Source: Conexibacter sp. CPCC 206217
GTDB lineage: Bacteria > Actinomycetota > Thermoleophilia > Solirubrobacterales > Solirubrobacteraceae
Reading direction: 5' to 3'
Assembly: GCF_030646165.1 (NCBI RefSeq)
Contig: NZ_JAUTDO010000002.1
Span: 716,927-780,926, forward strand
DNA length: 64,000 bases
In this document: piece by piece, positions 52,057-60,583 of the stretch
Numbering within the stretch: position 1 is the stretch's first letter
Layout of the letters: each line of letters starts with the position of its first letter
Made by a program: the position numbers and the translations under genes
The notes under the pieces: model-generated
Told to the model about the DNA's origin: nothing
The model's input: the letters and a program-made list of their open reading frames with translations, nothing else
Databases searched by the model: none

Positions 52057-54312
52057 ATGGTTCTCAAGCGCGCGCTCGCCGCGTCGCTGGTCGCTGCCGC
52101 GATCGCGACGACGGGGGCGACGGCGATTCCGGCCGCCGCAGACGCGAACGTCCAGGTCGGTGCGTCCGGCTGGCAGTGGGGCAACCCGCTCCCGCAGGGC
52201 AACACGCTGCGGTCCGCGTCGTTCGCCGGCAGCACCGGCTACGCCGCCGGCGACTTCGGCACGCTGCTGAAGACGACCGACGGCGGCGCGACCTGGAGCG
52301 GCCTGCCGGTCGGCACGTTCCAGGGGCTCTCGATCGTGCAGGCGGTCGACGCGGACACCGTCTTCGCGGGCGGCGGCTGCGTCGCGCGCCGCTCGACCGA
52401 CGGCGGCAGATCCTTCACCGCGGTCGCGTTCACGCCGGTCGAGTCGAGCTGCCGCGCGTCGCTGCGCGCGCTCTCCTTCACCTCCGCCACGCTCGGCTAC
52501 CTGCTGCTCGACGACGGCAGCGTCTTCACGACCGACGACGGCGGCACGCAGTTCGGCCAGCGCACGGCGCTGCCCGGCACCAGCGCGGCGGGCGGCGGCG
52601 CGGCGCCGACGTCGCTCGCCTTCACGGCACCGACGACCGGCGTCGCCGCGACCAACGACGGACGGATCTTCCAGACGACCGACGCGGCCGTCTCGTGGAG
52701 AGTCGTCGGCCAGTTCCCCCGCCCGGTCAGCCAACTGTGGTTCTTCGACGCCGCCCACGGCTTCGCGGTCGGCTCCGGCGGCCTCTTCCTGCGCACCGAC
52801 GACGGCGGCGCGACGTGGACGCCGAGAGATCTCGGCGCGGGTGCGCTCGACTACACCGCGATCCGCTGCGCGAGCCCGCAGCTGTGCATCCTGTCGACCT
52901 CGACCGGCGCCCAGCTCGTGCGCACCGCCGACGCGGGCGACACGCCCGGCGCGGTGATCACGCCGTCCAGCGACGCGATCCTGGCGGCCGCGTTCGCCTC
53001 GCCGACGCGCGTCTCGGCGGTCGGCGCCAGCGGCGCGACCGTCCTCTCCGACGACGCCGGCACGACCTTCTCGGCGATCGGGAGACGTCTGAGCGGCAGC
53101 TACTCGTCGATCCGCCCGTCAGCCGCGCGCGGGCGCGCGTACGCGACCGGCAGCGTCGGCGCGTTCGCGAAGACGACCGACGGCGGCAGCAGCTGGACGC
53201 GCGGCAGCGTCCCGACGGCGGCCGATCTGCTCGACGTGTCGTTCCCGAGCGGCGATGTCGGCTACGCGCTCGACGATGGCGGCGGGTTGTTCCGCACCGC
53301 CAACGGCGGCACGACCTGGAAGACGCTCGGAACCGGCTCGACCTCGATCGCGAGCGCGGTGCTGGCGCCGAGCGCGGACGTCGTGCTGGCGGTCGGGCCG
53401 CGCAGCCTGCGGCGCTCGACCGACGGCGGCGAGACGTTCGTGCAGCTGAGGGACAGAGCGGTCGCGCGCAAGGGGCTGCGCGGCGCTGTCGCCGCACGCG
53501 GTGGCGCGATCGTCGTCTGGGGACCTGACGCGATCGCCCGCAGCCGCGACAGCGGCCGCACGTGGACGGCGCTGGCGAAGCCGGGCGCGACGAGAAGAGC
53601 GCGCAAGCGGCTGCTGATCCGCCAGGTCGCCTTCTCCTCGCCGACGACGGGCCTGCTGCGCGACGTCCAGGGCCGCATCTGGCGCACGACGAACGCGGGC
53701 AGAAGCTGGTCCGTGCTGACGAGCGTCGGCAGCGCCGGCGCGACCGGCATGGCGGTCGGCTCCGACCGCTCGGCGTACCTCGTGGTCGAGCGGTTCGGCA
53801 ACGAGAACGGCGGCTACCTGTTGCGCACGACGGATGCCGGCGCCACCTGGCAGCCGCAGTTCGTCGTCAACGACACGATCCGCTCGGCCGGCATCGCGGC
53901 GCCGGCCGGCGGCATCGACTACCTGCTGGCGGGCACGTCGTCGCTGCTGACGAGCACGAGCGGCGGCAGCGAGGGTGAACGCTCGACGCTGACGCTCTCG
54001 ACGCGCCGGCGCACGCTGACGAACCCGACGCGCGTCACGATCAGCGGCCGTCTGCGCCCGGCCGGCGCAAACGCGCGCGTGACGGTCTCCGCGCTCGCGC
54101 CGGGCGGCACGCGCTGGACCTCCCAGACGGTCGACGTCGCCGCCAACGGCGCGTTCGTCTCGAGCTGGCCCGTCGCGCGCGGCACGACCCAGTTCGTCGC
54201 CCAGTGGACCGGCAACTTCACCGCCGCCGGCGCCGGCTCCCGCGCGCTCGCGGTGACGGTGAGAGCGGCGCCGAGAAGAGGAGGCAGAAGAGGCAAGGCT
54301 CGCCGGCGCTGA
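52057..54312 (+). CDS. Secreted YCF48/BNR-type beta-propeller protein
   Basis: 751 residues, ATG at 52057 with AAGGGG 10 nt upstream. Signal peptide AASLVAAAIATTGATAIPAAADA. Then many ~40-45-residue propeller blades with the recurring Thr-x-Asp-Gly-Gly-x-x-W/F pattern (KTTDGGATWSGLPVGTF, RTDDGGATWTPRDLG, KTTDGGSSWTRGS, RTTDAGATWQPQF). Some blades pair Ser/Thr-Asp-Gly-Gly with RSTDGGETF, as in sialidase Asp-boxes and photosystem II assembly factor YCF48. A C-terminal Ig-like segment (TRVTISGRLRPAGANARVTVSAL) ends in a basic tail. Substrate or partner unknown; no catalytic triad seen. Confidence 0.82.
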   Translation: MVLKRALAASLVAAAIATTGATAIPAAADANVQVGASGWQWGNPLPQGNTLRSASFAGSTGYAAGDFGTLLKTTDGGATWSGLPVGTFQGLSIVQAVDADTVFAGGGCVARRSTDGGRSFTAVAFTPVESSCRASLRALSFTSATLGYLLLDDGSVFTTDDGGTQFGQRTALPGTSAAGGGAAPTSLAFTAPTTGVAATNDGRIFQTTDAAVSWRVVGQFPRPVSQLWFFDAAHGFAVGSGGLFLRTDDGGATWTPRDLGAGALDYTAIRCASPQLCILSTSTGAQLVRTADAGDTPGAVITPSSDAILAAAFASPTRVSAVGASGATVLSDDAGTTFSAIGRRLSGSYSSIRPSAARGRAYATGSVGAFAKTTDGGSSWTRGSVPTAADLLDVSFPSGDVGYALDDGGGLFRTANGGTTWKTLGTGSTSIASAVLAPSADVVLAVGPRSLRRSTDGGETFVQLRDRAVARKGLRGAVAARGGAIVVWGPDAIARSRDSGRTWTALAKPGATRRARKRLLIRQVAFSSPTTGLLRDVQGRIWRTTNAGRSWSVLTSVGSAGATGMAVGSDRSAYLVVERFGNENGGYLLRTTDAGATWQPQFVVNDTIRSAGIAAPAGGIDYLLAGTSSLLTSTSGGSEGERSTLTLSTRRRTLTNPTRVTISGRLRPAGANARVTVSALAPGGTRWTSQTVDVAANGAFVSSWPVARGTTQFVAQWTGNFTAAGAGSRALAVTVRAAPRRGGRRGKARRR

Positions 54313-54323
54313 GCGCGGCGGAC

Positions 54324-54361
54324 GAGCGGGCGGGCCGTGGCACGGATGCCGCGGCCCGCTC
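54324..54361. terminator. Bidirectional hairpin between propeller gene and desaturase
   Basis: GAGCGGGC... at 54324 pairs with ...CCCGCTC ending 54361, with inner GCC(G/T)GGCA / TGCCGCGGC pairing and a small bulge. It lies in the 54-bp gap between convergent stops at 54312 and 54367. Confidence 0.5.
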
Positions 54362-54366
54362 CCGGC

Positions 54367-55518
54367 TCAGGCCACAGCCAGCTCGCGCGCGCGGCTCGCC
54401 GGATCCGGTGACGCCGGGCCCGGGGCGGCGCCGGGCTCGACCATCGGCACCGCCTCGCCGCCGTCCGGCAGCGCCAGCCGCACGATCTTCTTCACGACGC
54501 TGCCGAACTGCTTGTGCAGCGGGCCGCTGTTGTACGGGAGGCCGTAGCGCTCGCAGATCTCCCGCACCTCGACCGCCAGCTCGCCGTAGCGGTGCGCGGG
54601 GAGGTCGGGGAAGAGGTGGTGCTCGATCTGGTGGCTGAGGTTGCCGCTCATGATGTGGAAGAGCTGGCCGCCGGTGAGGTTGGCGGAGCCGAGCAGCTGG
54701 CGGCGGTACCACTCGCCGCGCGTCTCGCCCTCGGTCTCCTCCTCGGTGAACTCCTCGACGCCGTCGGGGAAGTGACCGCAGAAGATGATCATGAACGCCC
54801 ACACGTTGCGGACGAAGTTGGCGGTCAGGTTCGCCGTCAGCGTGGTCGGGGCGTTCGGGCCGGCCAGCAGCGGGAACAGCGCGTAGTCCTTCAGCGCCTG
54901 GCGCCGGCCCTTGCGCCAGATCTGGCCTGCCATCCCGACCTTGTCGCGCCAGCCGGTCCTGCCCGCCGCGATGCGGTCCATCTCGAGGTCGTGGAACGCG
55001 ACGCCCCACTGGAAGAACGACGCCAGCAGGAGCGCGTACAGCGGGTTGCCCAGGTAGTACGGATGCCAGCTCTGATCGGCCGACATCCGCAGCACGCCGT
55101 AGCCGATGTCGCGGTCCTTGCCGAGGATGTTCGTGTGCGTGTGGTGCATGTAGTTGTGCGAGTGACGCCACTGCTCCGACGGGCAGGCGCTGTCCCACTC
55201 GAAGCTCTGACCGTTGACGGCCGGATCGTTCATCCAGTCGTACTGGCCGTGCATCACGTTGTGGCCGATCTCCATGTTGTCGAGGATCTTGGAGAGCGAC
55301 AGGGCGGCGGTGCCGGCGAGCCACGCGGGCGGCAGCGCGCTGAAGAAGAGCAGACCGCGACCGGCGACCTCCAGGCCGCGCTGCGCCTTGATGACGCGGC
55401 GGATGTAGCCGGCGTCGCGCTCGCCGCGGTCGGCGAGCACGCGCTCGCGGATCGCGTCCAGTTCACGGCCGAACGCGTCGAGCTGCTCCGGCGTCAAGCG
55501 TGGTGCTGTCGTCGTCAT
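54367..55518 (-). CDS. Membrane fatty-acid (acyl-CoA) desaturase
   Basis: 383 residues, ATG at 55518. The three histidine boxes of membrane desaturases are HNVMHGQYDW, HNYMHHTHTN and HQIEHHLFPDLP. Hydrophobic segments lie around each (GRGLLFFSALPPAWLAGTAAL and ILLAS FFQWGVAFHDL-like). The enzyme uses a di-iron centre and electrons from a ferredoxin partner to introduce a double bond into acyl chains. The gene directly upstream (14-nt gap) encodes a ferredoxin-reductase-type electron donor, and a divergent TetR resembles DesT. The pair forms a Pseudomonas desB/desC-like arrangement. Double-bond position is not predictable. Confidence 0.9.
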   Translation of the reverse strand: MTTTAPRLTPEQLDAFGRELDAIRERVLADRGERDAGYIRRVIKAQRGLEVAGRGLLFFSALPPAWLAGTAALSLSKILDNMEIGHNVMHGQYDWMNDPAVNGQSFEWDSACPSEQWRHSHNYMHHTHTNILGKDRDIGYGVLRMSADQSWHPYYLGNPLYALLLASFFQWGVAFHDLEMDRIAAGRTGWRDKVGMAGQIWRKGRRQALKDYALFPLLAGPNAPTTLTANLTANFVRNVWAFMIIFCGHFPDGVEEFTEEETEGETRGEWYRRQLLGSANLTGGQLFHIMSGNLSHQIEHHLFPDLPAHRYGELAVEVREICERYGLPYNSGPLHKQFGSVVKKIVRLALPDGGEAVPMVEPGAAPGPASPDPASRARELAVA

Positions 55519-55531
55519 GCTCGTCGTACCC

Positions 55532-56668
55532 CTAGATGTCGAGCGTCACGTCGCCGACCGGGACGTTGACGCAGATCTGGATCTGCTCGTCGGGCGCCGT
55601 CGAGACGACGCCGGTGCGGACGTCGCGGACCGCCCCTTCGAGCTTGCGGCAGCTGCAGGTGTGGCAGATCCCCATGCGGCAACCGGACTGCGGCGTGAGG
55701 CCCGCGGCCTCGGCCTGGTCCAGCAGCGTGCCGCCGCTGTTGGCGGTCTGCGCGCCGCTGCGGGCGAAGCGGATCGCGCCGCTGGCGATGCCGGCGGCGC
55801 CGGGATCGGCGACCGGCGCGGGCGCGGCGAACTGCTCGACGTGCAGGCGCGTCTCGTGCCCGTCGTCGACCCACAGCTCGCGCACCGCGTCGACGAGCGC
55901 GGTCGGCCCGCAGACGTAGGCCGGCGCGACCGCCGGATCGACCCTCGCCGCGTGCACGTGGTCGCGTGAGAAGCGGCCGTCCAGCTCCGCCGCGGCGAGC
56001 GTGCCGCCGGCGCTGAAGCCGCGCAGCAGCCTCACGTTCGGATGCGCGTCGGCGAGCGCGCGCAGCTCGGCCGCGTAGGCGACGTGACGCTCGGAGCGGG
56101 CGTAGTGGAGGAAGGCGATGCGGCCGTCGTGCCCCTCGTCGCAGAGCGTGCGCAGCATCGACATCAGCGGCGTGATCCCGCTGCCGCCGCTGATCAGCAG
56201 CAGCTCGGGCGGGCGGGCGGCGGCGGGCAGCGCGAAGTCGCCGGCGGCCTGCGACAGCCCGACGACCTCGCCGGGCGCGAGCGCGGCGCGCAGGTGCGGC
56301 GAGACGCGCCCGTCCGGCCGCGCGTGGGCGGTCAGCTCGATCAGGCCGTCCGGCGCGTGCTCCGACGATGCCGGCGAGTACGGGCGCGTATGCCGCACGC
56401 CGTCGATCTCGACGCTCAGCAGCACGTGCTGGCCCGCGCGGAAGCCCTGCCAGTTCTCGTTCGGGCGCAGCGTCAGCGTGACCGCGGCCGGCGTCGGGCG
56501 GCGCACCGCGATCACCTCGGCGCGCACGTCGCGCAGCGAGAAGGCGGGCTTGACGAGCTCGACGTAACGGTCGACGCCATGCGGCGTCGTGAGCGCCTGG
56601 GCGAGCGGCGATCCGAGCAGGCGGCGCGCGAGGCGAGGACGGCGGGCTGTCGCGGTTTCAGTGAACAC
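55532..56668 (-). CDS. Ferredoxin reductase with C-terminal [2Fe-2S] domain (desaturase electron donor)
   Basis: 378 residues from GTG at 56668; the frame upstream of it is promoter sequence. The FNR-like fold has HTRPYSPASSEHAPDG (FAD), LLISGGSGITPLMSMLRTL and YVCGPTALVDAVREL (NADPH side). The C-terminal plant-type ferredoxin domain carries SGCRMGICHTCSCRKLEG, a CX4CX2C set, with the last cysteine in QICVN. The GTG overlaps a palindromic operator, and the best promoter ends 8 nt upstream, so the message may be leaderless. It most likely feeds electrons to the desaturase downstream. Confidence 0.88.
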   Translation of the reverse strand: MFTETATARRPRLARRLLGSPLAQALTTPHGVDRYVELVKPAFSLRDVRAEVIAVRRPTPAAVTLTLRPNENWQGFRAGQHVLLSVEIDGVRHTRPYSPASSEHAPDGLIELTAHARPDGRVSPHLRAALAPGEVVGLSQAAGDFALPAAARPPELLLISGGSGITPLMSMLRTLCDEGHDGRIAFLHYARSERHVAYAAELRALADAHPNVRLLRGFSAGGTLAAAELDGRFSRDHVHAARVDPAVAPAYVCGPTALVDAVRELWVDDGHETRLHVEQFAAPAPVADPGAAGIASGAIRFARSGAQTANSGGTLLDQAEAAGLTPQSGCRMGICHTCSCRKLEGAVRDVRTGVVSTAPDEQIQICVNVPVGDVTLDI

Positions 56669-56679
56669 TTGTGCACAAG
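56657..56679. promoter_or_regulatory. Operator overlapping the reductase start: imperfect palindrome plus CTTGTGCACAAG
   Basis: GTGAACACTTGTGCAC (56661-56676) is an imperfect palindrome and CTTGTGCACAAG (56668-56679) a perfect one, sharing bases. The 11-mer TTCAGTGAACA (56657-56667) recurs in the same orientation at 56744-56754, on the other side of the divergent gap. It is a probable binding site for the adjacent TetR. Confidence 0.55.
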
Positions 56680-56735
56680 GTAGTACCCAGTTTTCCGTCT
56701 GTCCAGTCCCGTAGTAGAATTTCTGATGCCACCAC

Positions 56736-57401
56736 ATGCCGGATTCAGTGAACATCGAGACACTCAGTGTGAGGAGACTCACACGCGCCGAGCAGAAGGA
56801 GCGCACGCGCGTCGCGCTGCTGGACGCCGCGCTGCGCCTGCTGGAGCAGAAGAGCTTCAGCAGCCTCGGGCTGCGCGAGGTCGCACGCGAGGCCGGCGTC
56901 GTGCCGACCGCCTTCTACCGCCACTTCGACTCGATGGAGGAACTCGGGCTCGTCCTGATCGACGACTCGTTCCGCACCCTGCGCCAGATGATCCGCGCCG
57001 CCCGCGCCGAGCCGCAGCGGCCCGAGCACGTGATCAGACGCTCGGTCGAGATCCTCGTCACGCACATCCACGAGCACCGCCTGCACTTCCGCTTCATCGC
57101 GCGCGAGCGCTCCAGCGGCGTGCCCGTCATGCGTCAGGCGATCCGCACCGAGATCCGCCTCTTCTCCAGCGAGCTGGCGACCGACCTCGCGCGCTTCCCC
57201 TACCTCGACCGCTGGCCGACCGAGGACCTCGCCGTCGTCGCCTCGCTGATCGTCAGCACGATGGTCTCGACCGCCGAGGCGATCGTCGACCGCCCGACCG
57301 ACTCACGCGAGGCCGAGGCCGAGATCGTCCACCACGCCGAGAAGCAGTTGCTGCTGATCGCGCTCGGCGTCTCGGCCTGGAGGCGGCCACGAGGTCATTG
57401 A
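56736..57401 (+). CDS. TetR-family regulator, DesT-like, divergent from desaturase operon
   Basis: 221 residues using ATG at 56736; a GTG at 56769 would remove the N-terminal 11 residues and put the TTCAGTGAACA copy outside the gene. Helix-turn-helix: LTRAEQKERTRVALLDAALRLLEQKSFSSLGLREVAREAGVVPTAFYRHFDSMEELGLVL, nearly identical in pattern to DesT-type regulators. The C-terminal ligand-binding part follows. In Pseudomonas DesT responds to saturated versus unsaturated acyl-CoA and controls desaturase expression. A TAGAAT -10 at 56715-56720 could drive it. Confidence 0.86.
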   Translation: MPDSVNIETLSVRRLTRAEQKERTRVALLDAALRLLEQKSFSSLGLREVAREAGVVPTAFYRHFDSMEELGLVLIDDSFRTLRQMIRAARAEPQRPEHVIRRSVEILVTHIHEHRLHFRFIARERSSGVPVMRQAIRTEIRLFSSELATDLARFPYLDRWPTEDLAVVASLIVSTMVSTAEAIVDRPTDSREAEAEIVHHAEKQLLLIALGVSAWRRPRGH

Positions 57402-57434
57402 CGCGCGCCAACTCGGCGCGCATCGACCGCCAGC

Positions 57435-57833
57435 TCAGCAGATCTGCACCAACCTGACGTCTAGCCTGACCTCTCCCCATGCCGCGTCGGCGGTGAGCGC
57501 TTCGGCCCCGAGCCGCCGCGCGAGCGCCAGGCAGGCGCGGTCTCCGAGCGAGAGGCCGGCAGCACGCGTCAGCGGACGCAGGCGCGCGATCTCCGCGGCG
57601 TCGTCGAGCGTCACCGGTTCGACCTCGACCGCGCCTTCCAGCAGCCCTTCGGCGACGAACCCTTCCATCAGCGCGACCGGATCGCGGCCACGATCGGCGA
57701 CACGGCTGAGCACCTCGGCCAGGTTCGCCGAGGAGATCGACGTGCCGCTCGCGATCGCGTCGGCGACCACGTCGGCCCCTGGCTCGCCCTGCAGGTAAGC
57801 GAGGAACGCGGACGCGTCCAGGACCGTCGCCAT
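57435..57833 (-). CDS. vapC: VapC-type PIN-domain toxin
   Basis: 132 residues, ATG at 57833, 3 nt after the antitoxin stop. PIN ribonuclease acidic residues: Asp in VLDASAFLAYLQGE, Glu in SSANLAEVLSRVAD, Asp in LSLGDRACLALARRL, Asp in ALTADAAWGEV. VapC toxins cleave specific RNAs, often tRNA or rRNA loops, when the antitoxin is lost. It is convergent with the DesT-like gene. The gene pair is the standard antitoxin-toxin order. Confidence 0.91.
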   Translation of the reverse strand: MATVLDASAFLAYLQGEPGADVVADAIASGTSISSANLAEVLSRVADRGRDPVALMEGFVAEGLLEGAVEVEPVTLDDAAEIARLRPLTRAAGLSLGDRACLALARRLGAEALTADAAWGEVRLDVRLVQIC

Positions 57834-57836
57834 GAG

Positions 57837-58097
57837 CTACTCGGCGTCCTCGCGCGCCGCTTCGCGACGACGCTCCGCGATCAGCTCGTCGACCAGCGAC
57901 GGGCCGTTCGCGGCGCCAAGGATGCCGCGATGGCGATCGGCGACCGCACGATACGGCCGCAGACGAAGCGAGCCGTCGGGCTCCGTCGTGAGCAGCATTC
58001 TGGTGCCGGGCTCGAGCCCGAGCTGACTGCGCACCGCGGCCGGCAAGACGAGGCGACCGCGATCGCCGACGGTGACATGACGCTCCGCATGGGCCAT
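57837..58097 (-). CDS. vapB: AbrB/MazE-type antitoxin of the VapBC module
   Basis: 86 residues, ATG at 58097. Swapped-hairpin AbrB fold: HVTVGDRGRLVLPAAVRSQLGLEPGTRMLL, with the C-terminal tail (ANGPSLVDELIAERRREAAREDAE) expected to wrap the toxin. No ribosome-binding site precedes the ATG; TACATT lies about 8-13 nt upstream, so the transcript is probably leaderless. The operator region 58102-58136 contains repeated ACATTTG elements, typical for self-repression by VapBC. Confidence 0.88.
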   Translation of the reverse strand: MAHAERHVTVGDRGRLVLPAAVRSQLGLEPGTRMLLTTEPDGSLRLRPYRAVADRHRGILGAANGPSLVDELIAERRREAAREDAE

Positions 58098-58101
58098 AAA
58101 C

Positions 58102-58136
58102 CAAATGTACCACGCTGTGCAAATGTCCCACATTTG
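58102..58136 (-). promoter_or_regulatory. VapBC autoregulatory operator
   Basis: CAAATGT-CCC-ACATTTG (58120-58136) is a perfect 7-bp-arm palindrome, and CAAATGTACCAC (58102-58113) repeats its left part 18 bp away. The region is the most AT-rich stretch around and covers the likely -10 TACATT of vapB. Confidence 0.65.
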
Positions 58137-58210
58137 TAGCTCGTTCCCACATATCCATGCGTGCAGACACCGGCGCGCGCCGGGTCGCGCTCCCGGTACC
58201 GTGGCGTACC

Positions 58211-59059
58211 ATGGCACAGCGAACTCGTAGGAACGGGCGGCCGGCGAGCTTGAACGGGCGCACCGCGGTCGTCACCGGAGCGGCGTCCGGGATAGGGCGC
58301 GCGCTGGCGCAGCGGCTCGCGGCGCACGGCAGCCCGGTCGCGATCTGCGACTGGGACGAGGACGGGCTGCAGGAGACCGCTGCATCGATCCCCGGGCCCG
58401 TCTTCGCGCGCAAGCTCGACGTCAGCGACCGCCAGGCGCAGCTGCAGTTCGCGGCCGCCGTGCAGGAGTGGGCGCCGGCGCCGATCGGGCTGGCGGTCAA
58501 CAACGCCGGCGTGACCGTCTCGCAGACCGCCGCGGAGGCGGCCGTCGAGGACGACGAGTGGGTCGTCACCGTCAACTTCTGGGGCGTCGTGCACGGCACG
58601 CGCGCGTTCCTGCCGATCCTGCTCGCCAACGGCAGCGGCGCGATCGTCAACGTCTCCAGCGTCTTCGGCCTGATGGGCTTCCCGACGCAGAGCGCCTATT
58701 GCGCGTCGAAGTTCGCCGTGCGCGGCTACACCGAGTCGCTGCGCCACGAGCTGCGCGGCAGCGACGTGCGCGCGATCACCGTCCACCCCGGCGGGATCCG
58801 CACGAACATCGTCAGAAACGCGCGCTTCCACGTCGACGACACCGGCAACACCGACCACGAGAAGCTCGTGCAGGAGTTCGCCAAGAACGCGCGCACGTCG
58901 CCCGCGAAGGCGGCCAAGACGATCCACGCGGGCGTCGAGAACGGCAAGCAGCGGATTCTGATCGGCCCTGACGCGGTCGCGATCTCGCTCGTGACGCGGA
59001 TCGCCCCGGTGCGCTACTTCGACGTGATCGAGCGCGTGATGGCCGCCGCACGGCGCTGA
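58211..59059 (+). CDS. Short-chain dehydrogenase/reductase
   Basis: 282 residues, ATG at 58211, just before the Rossmann motif; an ATG at 58157 would add 18 residues of Arg-rich sequence. TAVVTGAASGIGRALAQRLAAHG, VNNAGVTVSQ, catalytic Ser in IVNVSSVFGLMGFP, Tyr/Lys in YCASKFAVRGY, and HPGGIRTNIVRNARF are classical. It resembles the actinobacterial SDR group often annotated as acetoin reductase-like. Divergent from vapB by 113 bp. Substrate unknown. Confidence 0.88.
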   Translation: MAQRTRRNGRPASLNGRTAVVTGAASGIGRALAQRLAAHGSPVAICDWDEDGLQETAASIPGPVFARKLDVSDRQAQLQFAAAVQEWAPAPIGLAVNNAGVTVSQTAAEAAVEDDEWVVTVNFWGVVHGTRAFLPILLANGSGAIVNVSSVFGLMGFPTQSAYCASKFAVRGYTESLRHELRGSDVRAITVHPGGIRTNIVRNARFHVDDTGNTDHEKLVQEFAKNARTSPAKAAKTIHAGVENGKQRILIGPDAVAISLVTRIAPVRYFDVIERVMAAARR

Positions 59060-59093
59060 ACGACCGCGGCGAGCGGGCTAGACTGGCCCGTCC

Positions 59094-60053
59094 GTGTCCG
59101 GCCCAGACACAAGCGCCGAGCGACGCGGTCGCTTGTTGCGCCTCGTCTATCTCTCGATCGCCGCGGCGCTCGTCACGATCGCGATGAAGTTCGGCGCCTG
59201 GGCTGTGACGGGCTCCGTCGGCCTGCTGTCCGACGCGGCCGAGTCGGTCGTCAATCTCGTCGCCGCGCTGTTCGCGCTCGTCGTCGTGCAGTGGTCGACG
59301 CGGCCGCCGGACGAGGAGCACACTTACGGCCACGAGAAGGCCGACTACCTGTCCGCCGGCGTCGAGGGCGCGCTGATCCTGCTCGCCGCCGTCACGATCG
59401 GCGTCTCCGCCGTCGACCGGCTGATGAACCCGAGCGAGATCTCCGATGTGGCGGTCGGCGTCGGCATCGCGATCGCCGCGTCGCTCGTCAACCTCGCCGT
59501 CGGCCAGCGGCTGATCCGCGCCGGCAGGGAGTACAGCTCGATCACGCTGGAATCCGACGGCCGCCACCTGATGACCGACGTGGTCACCTCCTGCGGCGTC
59601 GTCGTCGCGGTGATCGCGGTCGCGATCACGGGCATCGACGCGCTCGACCCGCTGATCGCGCTCGTCGTCGCGGGCAACATCCTCGTGACCGGCGTCCGAC
59701 TCGTGCGCAGGTCGACCGACGGGCTGCTGGACCGCGCGCTGACGGTCCAGGAGCTTGCCCGGATCCACGCCGTGCTCGACTCGTTCGCGTCCGACGAGGT
59801 GCAGTTCCACGCGCTGCGCACGCGCCGTGCCGGCAGTCGCGCGTTCGTGTCCACGCACGTGCTGGTGCCGGGCGACTGGTCGGTGCAGCGCGGCCACGAC
59901 CTCGCCGAGCAGGTCGAGGCGGCGCTGCACGACACGCTCGGCAACGTGACGGTCTTCACCCACCTCGAGCCGCTCGAGGACCCGATCTCGTTCGCCGACA
60001 CCGAACTGGACCGCTGGAGCGAACCGCATCCGGCGTCCAACGGCGATGGCTGA
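59094..60053 (+). CDS. Cation diffusion facilitator (CDF) metal exporter
   Basis: 319 residues, GTG at 59094. Six transmembrane helices: LVYLSIAAALVTIAMKFGAWAVTG, SVGLLSDAAESVVNLVAALFALVVVQWS, EHTYGHEKADYLSAGVEGALILLAAVTIGVSA, VAVGVGIAIAASLVNLAVGQRLI, DVVTSCGVVVAVIAVAITG and a last LIALVVAGNILVTGVRLV. The metal-site Asp/His pairs sit in LSDAAES and YGHEKADY and in LMTDVVTS. The C-terminal cytoplasmic domain carries histidines. It probably exports Zn, Fe, Mn or Co; the genes do not say which. Confidence 0.9.
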   Translation: MSGPDTSAERRGRLLRLVYLSIAAALVTIAMKFGAWAVTGSVGLLSDAAESVVNLVAALFALVVVQWSTRPPDEEHTYGHEKADYLSAGVEGALILLAAVTIGVSAVDRLMNPSEISDVAVGVGIAIAASLVNLAVGQRLIRAGREYSSITLESDGRHLMTDVVTSCGVVVAVIAVAITGIDALDPLIALVVAGNILVTGVRLVRRSTDGLLDRALTVQELARIHAVLDSFASDEVQFHALRTRRAGSRAFVSTHVLVPGDWSVQRGHDLAEQVEAALHDTLGNVTVFTHLEPLEDPISFADTELDRWSEPHPASNGDG

Positions 60054-60083
60054 CGACCCACAGCGGGTCCCGTTCCGGCTCGA

Positions 60084-60533
60084 TCAGGCGGCCGCGTTGC
60101 CGCCGGTCCACACGACCGGGCCGGGCCCGAAGCGGGCGACGCGGTCGTCGGGGTTGGCGAGCTTGCAGCGCGCGAGCGACAGGCAGCCGCAGCCGATGCA
60201 GTCGGTCAAGCCGTCCTTGAGCCGCTCCAGCTCCGCGATCCGCATGTCGATCCGCTCGCTCCAGCGCGACGACAGCTTCGCCCAGTCGGCGCGCTTGGGC
60301 ACACGATCCTCCGGCAGCTTCGCCAGCTCCTCGCCGATCTCCTCGAGCGTCAGCCCGACGCGCTGCGCGAACACGATGAACGCGACGCGCCGGATCACCG
60401 GCCGCCCGTAGCGACGGTGACCGGACGAGTTGCGCTCGGCCCGGATCAACCCGCGCTCCTCGTAGTAGCGCAGCGCCGAGGTCGCGACCCCGCTGCGCTC
60501 CGCGACCTCGCCGATCGTGAGCGTCTCAGACAT
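60084..60533 (-). CDS. soxR: SoxR, redox-sensing MerR-family regulator
   Basis: 149 residues from ATG at 60533 (MSETLTIGEVAERSGVATSA); a TTG further upstream lies in the operator. MerR winged helix: LTIGEVAERSGVATSALRYYEERGLIRAERNSSGHRRYGRPVIRR. The diagnostic [2Fe-2S] cluster ligands are CIGCGCLSLARC near the C-terminus (C-x2-C-x-C-x5-C). Actinobacterial SoxR senses redox-cycling compounds and activates small regulons rather than soxS. The sequence upstream shares a 17-mer with the ygfZ promoter. It is convergent with the CDF transporter (30-bp gap). Confidence 0.94.
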   Translation of the reverse strand: MSETLTIGEVAERSGVATSALRYYEERGLIRAERNSSGHRRYGRPVIRRVAFIVFAQRVGLTLEEIGEELAKLPEDRVPKRADWAKLSSRWSERIDMRIAELERLKDGLTDCIGCGCLSLARCKLANPDDRVARFGPGPVVWTGGNAAA

Positions 60534-60553
60534 GCCGTCCAGGAGATCAAAGA

Positions 60554-60580
60554 CCGCGCTTGACTTCAAGTGCGGTTCAA
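60554..60580 (-). promoter_or_regulatory. SoxR-box-related operator upstream of soxR
   Basis: CCGCGCTTGACTTCAAG (60554-60570) is identical to the ygfZ operator half at 41726-41710. On the soxR strand it reads CTTGAAC-CGCA-CTTGAAG, with one arm matching the SoxR-like half-site and the other degenerate. It lies 20 nt or more before the ATG at 60533, inside the 50-bp gap from the TetR stop. Confidence 0.6.
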
Positions 60581-60583
60581 GAC

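Noticed and set aside
56740..56806. An N-terminal extension of the ferredoxin reductase beginning at an upstream ATG
   Set aside because: That stretch overlaps the promoter, operators and the divergent TetR start; its codon use is unlike the gene, so GTG at 56668 is preferred.
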